NCBI GenBank assembly: GCA_002371215.1 | Contig: DFGL01000063.1 | Coordinates: 18,246-41,180 of the forward strand | Direction of reading: 5' to 3' | DNA: 22,935 nucleotides | From: Ruminococcaceae bacterium UBA3751 | Lineage (GTDB): Bacteria > Bacillota > Clostridia > Oscillospirales > Acutalibacteraceae | Shown: positions 7,901-13,482 of the stretch, one piece after another | Layout: each line of letters begins with the position of its first letter | Numbering within the stretch: position 1 is the first letter of the stretch | Made by a program: the position numbers and the translations under genes | Notes under the pieces: generated by a model | What the model was told of the DNA's origin: nothing | The model's database searches: none | What the model saw: the letters and a program-made list of their open reading frames with translations, nothing else

Positions 7901-8041
7901 AAGCGACGCAGCAACCTTTAACAATTGCTTTATAATTAAAAATATAAACGAAACAGCCGTAAAGCATACTGCATAATTAACAGTTTCGCCATTGAGATAT
8001 TTATAACTTTTTATTTTAGAAGAAGATTTAGTAATATCCAT
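4922..8041 (-). CDS. YfhO-family membrane protein with GtrA-like N-terminal domain
   Basis: This is a 1039-residue polytopic membrane protein. Residues from about 160 onward are YfhO family (GT-C-type glycosyltransferase fold). An acidic site in MRMDLYHQYG (191-200, D194) is followed by SWISGGGSSFLGNYFNYLSS (219-238), many membrane segments to about 640, a large extracytoplasmic beta-rich part with SIPYDKGWSIYIDG near 957, and a last membrane segment near 1002-1026 with a lysine-rich tail. YfhO of Bacillus and GtlB of Listeria attach sugars from lipid carriers to lipoteichoic acid. The first 150 residues are extra: four membrane segments, with FFLEKKYVF ending the second (about 65-73) and FNYYFDRLLVF ending the fourth (128-138), the two-repeat pattern of GtrA/GtcA flippases. 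The first repeat lacks the usual Asn. GAGG lies 5-6 nt before the ATG. YfhO membership is firm; the GtrA assignment is by pattern; substrate is unknown. Confidence 0.88.
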   Translation of the reverse strand: MDITKSSSKIKSYKYLNGETVNYAVCFTAVSFIFLIIKQLLKVAASLSAGISVGVSAVICAIVLFFLEKKYVFNHVQRGKLTKQMLIYIFRCAVDFGFYKIASFVFVSILKSPTALVFFLIYFIYLFFNYYFDRLLVFDCIKEAKNNYRGRCYKAFWNNRFVVLSVIMTGALIALPYLIFSVFPFGDVTIMRMDLYHQYGPLFVELYDRVVNHESLLYSWISGGGSSFLGNYFNYLSSPLTFILFLFDRKEMTYAITTIVTVKGILSALTFTLYLKHSLKRHSIATSAFGAYYALSAYFLAYYWNVMWLDGMVLFPLIILGIEKIINECKPVCYIISLTVLFFASYYMAYMTCIFSIVYFCAYFIMRHDLGEKVKPALKTDKNYSLEALTNNRLIKSGLIFTGASLLSALLCAISLVPVFMILQNSAATSDSFPKNIELYHDILNLISTHFSALETTIRSSGDDVLPNVYCGLLTLILLPLFVANKKISVREKTVYIAIVLFFFISFNVNIANFIWHAFHYPNDLPYRFSFMYSFILLIIAFRTLMNFRHIEYRDIAISGMFWVFVVIILQKYMTNKMDTKTIYFNIILIAMWTALLMILHNQKLSKSIVSLGLIFVMMCEMSLSIACAIPFSQKQTEYVKNYDTYREAISKTYDYDDSFYRLELSELNTRMDACLYGYRGMSTFSSMAYEDYSGQQYSLGMFGNRINSYTYYTQTPVYNMFYSLKYIMKTEESLAPSADFYEKRFVTSDKKCEVYENKYFLPVAFTVDNALNDYEIEEGNPFDQQSALIEKTCKIKDIFVPVKYTDFNATDVDCEEVDGNGTYYFTKDDSESVGNIDITVKAVNNSNLYVYITSPEAKNVNYYWADEKSHYQNIETPYILDLGKHKKGEDIKISIDCSEMESDSSYFEIYAYNIDYDKLVSAHETLDAGKMNIESFSDTSLKGTVNAGYNGYLYTSIPYDKGWSIYIDGVKQKTVMLNGTQLACEITKGEHKVEFKFMPQGLVYGAAGTAAGWTGIIVYGLYKIIKKKKKTKDFVEIV

Positions 8042-8076
8042 AATAACCTCATATTTATTTAGTTAAGTTATATTAA

Positions 8077-8103
8077 CATATTTAAAATAATACTTCAATC
8101 AAT
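8077..8103 (+). promoter_or_regulatory. Candidate sigma-E promoter of the spoIIIA operon
   Basis: In the 130-bp divergent gap CATATT (8077-8082) is followed after 13 nt by CAATCAAT (8096-8103), 6 of 8 with the sigma-E -10 consensus. An overlapping alternative is TTATATT (8068-8074) with AATACTTC (8089-8096), 14 nt apart. spoIIIA is transcribed by sigma-E in Bacillus, so one of these is plausible, but the gap is very AT-rich and chance matches are expected. Confidence 0.35.
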
Positions 8104-8171
8104 GAGTGTGAATTTTAACCTCTTTGTAATAATTATAGTCAAAATTGAATAGGATTAATCGAGGTGATTGC

Positions 8172-9173
8172 TTGTCTGGCATTTATGACGTGTATAAATA
8201 TCTTCCTAATAGAATTGTAAAATCGTTAAAAAATTCGGATATAAACGTACATAAAGCAATTACTGAAATAAGAATAAGAAAGAACAGGGAGCTTATTATA
8301 GTCGTTAATAGCCATTCCTGTTTTATTAATGCTGAGGGTAAAATACTTACCAAGCCTGAAAACGGCTGTATCAAGGTGAATTCAGACGAATTTGAACAGT
8401 TGTTTATGAATATGTGTTCTTATTCCGTTTACAGCAAAACTCACGAATTAAATAATGGCTATATAACTCTTGATTGCGGCGCAAGAGCAGGCGTTGCCTC
8501 TGAAGCGGTTTTTAACGGAAATGAAATAAAATCAGTCAAAAATATAAATTCAATTAATATTCGTATTCCGCGAGCGGTAAGCGGCTGTGCAGACAAATTA
8601 CTGAAGAGTATTTATTATGATGAAGCATTGCCGAGCATTGTAGTTGCCGGACTTCCGAATTGCGGCAAAACTACGCTGCTTAGAGACCTGGGAACACAGC
8701 TTTCTTCGGGTTATAACGAAAGATACAGAAAAATTGTTTTCATTGATGAGAGATTTGAATTTTTCGGAAACGGAAATGCTTCAGGACTTGCTCCTGGCAT
8801 AAACTGCGATATAATTTCAGGCTTTTCTAAAGCAGAAGGAATTGAAAATGCAACAAGAACTCTTTCTCCCGAAATGATAATATGCGATGAAATTGCAACT
8901 CAAAATGAGATAAATTCAATAATGTTTGCATTTTCAACGGGCATAAGCATTGCCTTTTCTCTTCACGCGTCTGGAATAGAAGATTTAAAACGCAATGAAA
9001 TAATTAAACTATTGGTTTCTTACGGTAAAGTATCTGCATTTGTTATTTTTGAAGGATATAGTTTTAATTATAAAATTTGCAAAATTGACGAGGTGTTTAA
9101 TGAAAACTGCAGCAGTCTTGCTGTTGATTATTTCAACAACGGCAACGGGAGTTATATACTCAATGAGAGTTAA
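8172..9173 (+). CDS. spoIIIAA: Stage III sporulation ATPase SpoIIIAA
   Basis: SpoIIIAA is the cytoplasmic secretion-type ATPase thought to power the mother-cell half of the SpoIIIA-SpoIIQ channel. It has a Walker A motif GLPNCGKTT (about residues 160-168 from this start) and a Walker B motif MIICDE (235-240), followed by a conserved SLHASG segment. The start is a TTG at 8172, because GAGGTGA (8161-8167) is correctly placed before it. The frame also has a TTG at 8145, but that one has no ribosome binding site. The resulting 333-residue length suits the family. It is the first gene of the complete spoIIIAA-AH operon and its 3' end overlaps spoIIIAB by 74 bp. Confidence 0.95.
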   Translation: MSGIYDVYKYLPNRIVKSLKNSDINVHKAITEIRIRKNRELIIVVNSHSCFINAEGKILTKPENGCIKVNSDEFEQLFMNMCSYSVYSKTHELNNGYITLDCGARAGVASEAVFNGNEIKSVKNINSINIRIPRAVSGCADKLLKSIYYDEALPSIVVAGLPNCGKTTLLRDLGTQLSSGYNERYRKIVFIDERFEFFGNGNASGLAPGINCDIISGFSKAEGIENATRTLSPEMIICDEIATQNEINSIMFAFSTGISIAFSLHASGIEDLKRNEIIKLLVSYGKVSAFVIFEGYSFNYKICKIDEVFNENCSSLAVDYFNNGNGSYILNES

Positions 9174-9552
9174 AAGAAAAGCGGAAACAGCAAGTGAATT
9201 AATGATGTTTTGCGATATGCTTATGCTTGATATTGAGTTCAGAAATACACCTTTAACAGAATTGCTGAAATCATATGATTTCAGGTACCTTGATTTTCTC
9301 AAAATTGAAAATATTAAAAATATAGGATACATAAGTTTACCGTTTAATTCTAATGAGAACGAAAAGCTATCTTCATTTCTTTATCAGCTTGGTAAAACCG
9401 ATGTTAGCGGTCAGCTTTCTCTTATAAAAGGCTTTAAAGAGTATTCCGACATAATTTATAAAAAGTACAGTTCTCAATACGAAAAAAGCTCTAAACTCTA
9501 TGTTTCCTTCGGCTTTTTCGGAGGAGTAATTATATCTTTAATGATAATTTAA
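9100..9552 (+). CDS. spoIIIAB: Stage III sporulation protein SpoIIIAB
   Basis: SpoIIIAB is a mother-cell membrane protein of the engulfment-stage channel, related to GspF-like platform proteins of type II secretion. The protein starts MKTAAVLLLIISTTATGVIY, a membrane segment, continues through a soluble helical part with LDIEFRNTPLTELL (typical of the family), and ends in a second membrane segment FGFFGGVIISLMII. The ATG at 9100 has GAGGTG (9090-9095) close upstream. The open frame before it is only the antisense-free shadow of the spoIIIAA 3' end. The length of 150 residues is slightly shorter than the Bacillus protein (about 170). The start lies inside spoIIIAA, so the two are very likely translationally coupled. 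Confidence 0.93.
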   Translation: MKTAAVLLLIISTTATGVIYSMRVKRKAETASELMMFCDMLMLDIEFRNTPLTELLKSYDFRYLDFLKIENIKNIGYISLPFNSNENEKLSSFLYQLGKTDVSGQLSLIKGFKEYSDIIYKKYSSQYEKSSKLYVSFGFFGGVIISLMII

Positions 9553-9564
9553 CGGAGAATAAAT

Positions 9565-9777
9565 ATGGAAGTTAATATAATTTTCAAAATAGCTGCTATA
9601 GGCATAATTATTGCAATTCTTGATACTCTTTTAGTACGTTCAGGCAGAGAAGACCAGGCAATGCTTACAACGCTTGCAGGGGTTATTGTTGTTCTTATGA
9701 TGCTTATACCTCAAATTGCAGAGCTGTTCAAAAGCGTTAAGAGCCTGTTTGACTTATGTATATCAATTGAGCTATGA
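9565..9777 (+). CDS. spoIIIAC: Stage III sporulation protein SpoIIIAC
   Basis: This small 70-residue integral membrane protein has two hydrophobic helices joined by a short basic-acidic turn (LVRSGREDQA). Length, topology and the TTLAGVIVVLMMLIPQIAELF second helix (given in part) match SpoIIIAC, a component of the mother-cell complex. GGAG (9553-9556 region) precedes the ATG by a normal spacing, 12 bp after spoIIIAB ends. The stop overlaps the spoIIIAD start by 4 bp (ATGA). Confidence 0.94.
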   Translation: MEVNIIFKIAAIGIIIAILDTLLVRSGREDQAMLTTLAGVIVVLMMLIPQIAELFKSVKSLFDLCISIEL

Positions 9778-10151
9778 AGTACATTATTATTATAGTATGT
9801 GTATTAATATTATCTGTTTTGATAAAGGAGAGAAATAAAAGCATTTCAGTTTTTCTTTCTTTTTCCGGAATTGTACTGTTGTTAATTACAGGAATAGACT
9901 ATCTTAAAGAAATCTCTGAAAAGCTGAGCGATATTACTACTGATATTCCGTCAACAGCCGGTTATTTAAAAATAACTGTTAAGGCGCTTCTTATTACTGT
10001 CGTAACCCAGATAGTATCGGATATTTGCCGTGACAACGGAGAAAATGCGCTCGCAAGTTCAGCCGAAATTGTTTCAAAATGTGTTGTTGTAATTATGGTA
10101 TTTCCTCTTTTTGAAACTGTATTATCTATTGTAAACGGATTGGTTAAATGA
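9774..10151 (+). CDS. spoIIIAD: Stage III sporulation protein SpoIIIAD
   Basis: A 125-residue membrane protein with about four hydrophobic segments, homologous in pattern to SpoIIIAC in its second half. The segment TVVTQIVSDICRDNGENALASS is a SpoIIIAD signature (positions about 75-96 of the protein, shown only by its key residues Q-SDICRD-GE-ALAS). It belongs to the mother-cell channel. It is linked by 4-bp ATGA overlaps to both spoIIIAC and spoIIIAE, so synthesis of AC, AD and AE is tightly coupled. Confidence 0.94.
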   Translation: MKYIIIIVCVLILSVLIKERNKSISVFLSFSGIVLLLITGIDYLKEISEKLSDITTDIPSTAGYLKITVKALLITVVTQIVSDICRDNGENALASSAEIVSKCVVVIMVFPLFETVLSIVNGLVK

Positions 10152-11263
10152 AAAGATTTGTTATAGCTTTGGTAATATTTATGATAATTCCGTCGATAGC
10201 ATACGGAGCAGAATTTGAAAATGATGAATACGAAGAAGCGTTATCGTCTTATGACCTCACATTTTTTAAATACAAGCTTGACGACGATACGTATAACACG
10301 TTAAAACAACTTAATCTTGATACGTTTTCTTTTGAAAACATTTATAATCTGAAATTCAGTGACGTCCTGAGTATTATCTTAAATACCGCTAAAAAAGGAA
10401 TAAATGCACCGTTAAGAGGTCTTGCCGAAATCGCGGCATTTATAATTCTTTCATCAATGTTTCAATCAATTAAAACTGAAAACTCATTAAATGAATTATA
10501 TTCAACCATAACCGCGCTATTTGTATCTGTAGTCTTGATTTCCAAACTGAGCCCGGCTATTACCTTAGCAGTTTCGAGTATAAGCATTTCAGCAGATTTT
10601 ATATATGCATTTATTCCTGTATTCTGTGCAATAGTTACGGCGAGCGGCGGTATTACCGTTGGATTTTCTACTAATGCTTTGTTGCTTATATTATCTCAAG
10701 GCTTGGCTTTTATAAGTGCGGCTATAGTAAATCCTGTAATCAACAGTTTTCTTGCAATTGGTATTTGTTCTTCTATCAGACCGCAGCTTAACCTGTCAAA
10801 TATTGCGGAAACTGCCAAAAGAATTATTACTTGGATTATGTCTTTTACTGCAGGAGCGTATGTTTCTGTTTTATCTATTAAAACCGCTGCTGCAAGCAGA
10901 GCTGATATGCTCGGCATCCGTTCACTGCGCTTTGTAATTAATTCAGTTGTACCCGTAATCGGTGGCGCCTTAAGCGAAGGATTATTATCTATTCAGACGT
11001 ATTCTTCATTAATTAAAAGCAGCGTAGGTATAGTCGGAATTATCGCTGTTATTCTTGTTTTTCTTCCTTCGGTTATTGAAGTAGTACTATGGCGCTTTTT
11101 CCTTTCAGTAGGCGGTATTATCTGTGAGGTATTTAACGATTCGGCTGTAGCGTCGGTAGTAAGAGTCTTTAGCTCAGCTCTGCTGTTGATTAACGTTTTA
11201 CTTATTATGTCTGCATTGACCACGATAGTTTCAATAGGTCTTCTGATTGCGAGCGGTAGTTGA
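10148..11263 (+). CDS. spoIIIAE: Stage III sporulation protein SpoIIIAE
   Basis: SpoIIIAE is the large polytopic membrane protein of the spoIIIA complex, with permease-like features. The 371-residue product starts with a signal peptide (MKRFVIALVIFMIIPSIAYG, likely cut near residue 20). A soluble segment of about 70 residues follows, then seven or so membrane helices from residue 90 on. PVFCAIVTASGG and the NSVVPVIGGALSEG segment near 260 are typical of the family. Length is normal. The ATG overlaps the spoIIIAD stop by 4 bp. Confidence 0.95.
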   Translation: MKRFVIALVIFMIIPSIAYGAEFENDEYEEALSSYDLTFFKYKLDDDTYNTLKQLNLDTFSFENIYNLKFSDVLSIILNTAKKGINAPLRGLAEIAAFIILSSMFQSIKTENSLNELYSTITALFVSVVLISKLSPAITLAVSSISISADFIYAFIPVFCAIVTASGGITVGFSTNALLLILSQGLAFISAAIVNPVINSFLAIGICSSIRPQLNLSNIAETAKRIITWIMSFTAGAYVSVLSIKTAAASRADMLGIRSLRFVINSVVPVIGGALSEGLLSIQTYSSLIKSSVGIVGIIAVILVFLPSVIEVVLWRFFLSVGGIICEVFNDSAVASVVRVFSSALLLINVLLIMSALTTIVSIGLLIASGS

Positions 11264-11265
11264 TT

Positions 11266-11712
11266 ATGGAATTTTTTAAACAGTGGACAATTTGCATTTG
11301 TATTTCTTTTATTCTTGTCGTTGTTTTTTCGTTATTTGAACCGGAGGGGCGGATGAGAAGCTTTTATAAAATGCTTCTTGGACTCTTTATTTTTGTGTCT
11401 TTTTTATATCCGCTTAAGGATGTTAAAAAATTTGATTTTGAAAAAAATCTATCTGAAATTGAGATAAGCGCTATTGATTTAAATAATAACGTCTATTCAA
11501 GCACAGTTAATAATGAGGTAAATCAATTTCTTAAAAATGAAGGTTATTCAGGTACGGGAACAACAAGTATTGTCAGTGTAAACAGTGATAATGAAATAAT
11601 TATTACTTCGGTAACCGTTTCGGTCCCTGATGAATACAGTATAAGCGAAGTTAAGGAACTGCTGCTGAAAAAGCTTGGAATCAATGCCGAGGTGATATAT
11701 AAAGGTGAATGA
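11266..11712 (+). CDS. spoIIIAF: Stage III sporulation protein SpoIIIAF
   Basis: SpoIIIAF has two N-terminal membrane helices (about residues 8-27 and 35-50, around a short EPEGRMRSFYKM turn) and a C-terminal soluble domain. In the family that domain has the ring-building fold shared with SpoIIIAG and SpoIIIAH and with type III secretion ring proteins. The C-terminal VSVPDEYSISEVKELLLKKL fits this. I choose the ATG at 11266, two bases after spoIIIAE ends. A TTG at 11260 in the same frame would overlap the spoIIIAE stop; neither has a strong ribosome binding site, so coupling to spoIIIAE is likely. Confidence 0.9.
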   Translation: MEFFKQWTICICISFILVVVFSLFEPEGRMRSFYKMLLGLFIFVSFLYPLKDVKKFDFEKNLSEIEISAIDLNNNVYSSTVNNEVNQFLKNEGYSGTGTTSIVSVNSDNEIIITSVTVSVPDEYSISEVKELLLKKLGINAEVIYKGE

Positions 11713-12223
11713 AATCAAAGAAAAAATAGAGGAATACTTTAAGGATGATAAAAAGGTTAAAGTTTTCATAATTATAGGAATTATAGCAGTATTGTTAATA
11801 GTTTTATCAGAATCGATACCTGAAAAACAAGATATAAAAAACGATAAGGACGCTAATCTTATGAACAGCTATATGAGTTCAGTTGAAAGCAATACGCAGG
11901 AGCTTATCTCATCAATAAACGGAGTAGGGCGTTGCAAGGTTATGATAACATTTAAAAATTCGCCGGAAAACGTTTATGCTGAAAATATTGATGAAGACAA
12001 CTCCGAAAGTTCTAATTCTCTCAAAAATGAATATGTATTATATGACGGACAGGAAGGGGAGAGCCCGGTACTTGTTAAGCAGTATTATCCCGAGGTAATG
12101 GGGGTCGCCGTTGTATGCGATGGAGCAGAAGTCACTGTCGTTCGCGAAAGCGTTATTAATGCCGTTTCTTCACTGTTTAACATTCCTGTTACAAAAATAA
12201 GCGTTTCAAAATATAAAGGGTGA
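11705..12223 (+). CDS. spoIIIAG: Stage III sporulation protein SpoIIIAG
   Basis: SpoIIIAG forms a large ring in the intermembrane space of the sporulating cell as part of the feeding channel. The 172-residue protein has a short cytoplasmic N-terminus, one membrane helix (about residues 20-37, VFIIIGIIAVLLIVL), and a C-terminal ring-building domain split by a variable insertion rich in Asp, Glu, Ser and Asn (about 85-115). The family hallmark GVGRCKVMITF lies near 73-83, and GVAVVCDGAEVTVVRE near 137-152. The start codon is GTG, inside the 3' end of spoIIIAF, with GAGGTGAT correctly spaced upstream. Confidence 0.94.
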   Translation: MNEIKEKIEEYFKDDKKVKVFIIIGIIAVLLIVLSESIPEKQDIKNDKDANLMNSYMSSVESNTQELISSINGVGRCKVMITFKNSPENVYAENIDEDNSESSNSLKNEYVLYDGQEGESPVLVKQYYPEVMGVAVVCDGAEVTVVRESVINAVSSLFNIPVTKISVSKYKG

Positions 12224-12227
12224 TACT

Positions 12228-12926
12228 ATGGGAAAAGTAAAGGATTTAAAAAACTTAAGCGATGCAATTAATGAGGAAGAGTTTAAGGAGAAAAGCGAAA
12301 TGCTTTTAAAGGATAAGGACGCTGAAACAGTCGCTTATCCTAAAAAGCCGATATTAAGCGAAAGTGAGATAAAGGTAAAAAAAGCAAGGAGAACAAAGTT
12401 TGCTGTTGCAGCGTTCGTTTTACTTCTCGGAGTCGGTATTATGGGTAACTGGTACTATGAAAATACAGACTTTGCTTCATCGGTAAAACCCGTTATTTCA
12501 ACTAAAAGCAAAACTCTCGGAGAAGCCGAGCTTGTTGATGCAACAACAAATAACGTTGAGGTTAAGAGAGAAAGCGAGTATTTCTCATCGGCAAGGCTTG
12601 ACCGTCAGAGTGCAAGAGATGAGTCTATTGAAAAACTGCAAAATATAATTGACGATGAAAAAAGCAGCGCTGAGGTTAAAAAGACAGCAACCGAGGGTAT
12701 TGCAAGGATTTCCGATACAATAAATATTGAAAATAAAATAGAATCGCTTGTAACAGCTAAGGGTGCTGATAACTGTATTGCAGTCGTAAATGAAGATTCA
12801 ACAAGAGTTGATATTATTGTTGACGTTCCCGAACTATCAGACAGCCTGATTTTACAAATTAAAGAAATTGCAATGCAACAGCTTGGCTGTTCATTTAAAG
12901 ACGTATCAATAATACAGTCAAAATAA
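12228..12926 (+). CDS. spoIIIAH: Stage III sporulation protein SpoIIIAH
   Basis: SpoIIIAH is the mother-cell partner that binds forespore SpoIIQ across the double membrane and so forms the outer part of the channel. This 232-residue protein has a charged cytoplasmic N-terminus (1-55), one membrane helix (about 57-74, FAVAAFVLLLGVGIMGNWY) and an extracytoplasmic ring-building domain (about 110-232) containing RQSARDESIEKLQNII and the terminal QLGCSFKDVSIIQ. It ends the operon. The spoIIQ partner is not in the window, and many Clostridia use SpoIIQ forms that differ from Bacillus. Confidence 0.95.
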   Translation: MGKVKDLKNLSDAINEEEFKEKSEMLLKDKDAETVAYPKKPILSESEIKVKKARRTKFAVAAFVLLLGVGIMGNWYYENTDFASSVKPVISTKSKTLGEAELVDATTNNVEVKRESEYFSSARLDRQSARDESIEKLQNIIDDEKSSAEVKKTATEGIARISDTINIENKIESLVTAKGADNCIAVVNEDSTRVDIIVDVPELSDSLILQIKEIAMQQLGCSFKDVSIIQSK

Positions 12927-12935
12927 TATAAATGC

Positions 12936-12964
12936 TTGTATATTTATAAGATATGTGATATAAT
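12936..12964 (+). promoter_or_regulatory. Sigma-A promoter upstream of nusB
   Basis: TTGTAT (12936-12941) and a perfect TATAAT (12959-12964) are 17 nt apart, with TG one base before the -10 (extended -10). It starts 9 bp past the spoIIIAH stop codon. Transcription would begin near 12971 and give a leader of about 125 nt before the nusB ATG. It lets the nusB-recN genes be expressed in growing cells without the sporulation operon. Confidence 0.65.
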
Positions 12965-12995
12965 ATGCAAAATAATTTTATAATTATTTGCATAT
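12963..12995. repeat. Palindrome overlapping the nusB promoter -10
   Basis: ATATGCAAA (12963-12971) and TTTGCATAT (12987-12995) are exact inverted repeats, extended inward by TAATT/AATTA after a one-base bulge, around a TTAT centre. There is no T-tract after it, so it is a poor terminator. Its position over the -10 and likely start point suits an operator or a 5'-end RNA structure. The function is unknown. Confidence 0.5.
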
Positions 12996-13039
12996 CATGG
13001 CACAATTATCTGAACCTATAGAATTTAAAAAGATTAGTT

Positions 13040-13081
13040 ATGCCGTTTGAACTGCAAAGTTTAGACGGCATTAATTGTTTT
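13040..13081 (+). terminator. Terminator-like leader hairpin of nusB
   Basis: Positions 13040-13053 and 13058-13071 pair over 14 consecutive positions (12 Watson-Crick and two G-U pairs) around a GCAA loop, a stable GNRA tetraloop. TAATTGTTTT follows. It lies downstream of the nusB promoter and only 11 nt before the nusB ribosome binding site (13083-13088). It can end spoIIIA read-through and may also attenuate nusB transcription. Confidence 0.65.
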
Positions 13082-13095
13082 ACGGAGGCAAGAAT

Positions 13096-13482
13096 ATGGG
13101 CAGAAGACAAGAGCGTGAGCAGGCATTCTTTTTGATATTTGAAAGTATGTTCTCTGATGAGGAACGTGCAGTTGAAATATTTAATGAAAATGTTGAGCCT
13201 GTAAGTGATTTTGCTAAGGAAGTATTTCAGGGAGTAATGGACGAAAAGGACGTTATTGATGATGAAATCAGTAAGTATCTTAGCGGCTGGAAGCTCTCAA
13301 GAATTTCAAAGGTTAACCATGCAATTCTCTTACTGTCGTTTTATGAAATAAAGAAACTTGAAGATGTTCCGAATTCAGTTTCTATAAATGAAGCTGTTGA
13401 ACTTGCTAAAAAGTACTCCGGTAAAGACGATGCGTCGTTTATTAACGGTGTTCTTGGTTCTTATGTCAGGAGTTTTGAATAA
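13096..13482 (+). CDS. nusB: Transcription antitermination factor NusB
   Basis: NusB, with ribosomal protein S10 (NusE), binds boxA RNA and supports antitermination in rRNA operons. The 128-residue all-helical protein has the conserved N-terminal MGRRQEREQAFFLIFESMF (arginine-rich, RNA binding) and the C-terminal SVSINEAVELAKKYSGKD and FINGVLGSYVR signatures. I start at ATG 13096, because CGGAGG (13083-13088) precedes it by 7 nt. An in-frame ATG at 13075 lies upstream of that ribosome binding site and is rejected. It opens the nusB-recN gene run. The stop TAA shares its last base with the next ATG. Confidence 0.97.
   Translation: MGRRQEREQAFFLIFESMFSDEERAVEIFNENVEPVSDFAKEVFQGVMDEKDVIDDEISKYLSGWKLSRISKVNHAILLLSFYEIKKLEDVPNSVSINEAVELAKKYSGKDDASFINGVLGSYVRSFE

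Noticed and set aside
8145..8171. Upstream TTG start for spoIIIAA
   Set aside because: No ribosome binding site precedes it, while GAGGTGA is well placed before the TTG at 8172.
13075..13095. Upstream ATG for nusB
   Set aside because: It lies before the CGGAGG ribosome binding site and within the tail of the leader hairpin; the ATG at 13096 has correct spacing and matches the family N-terminus.
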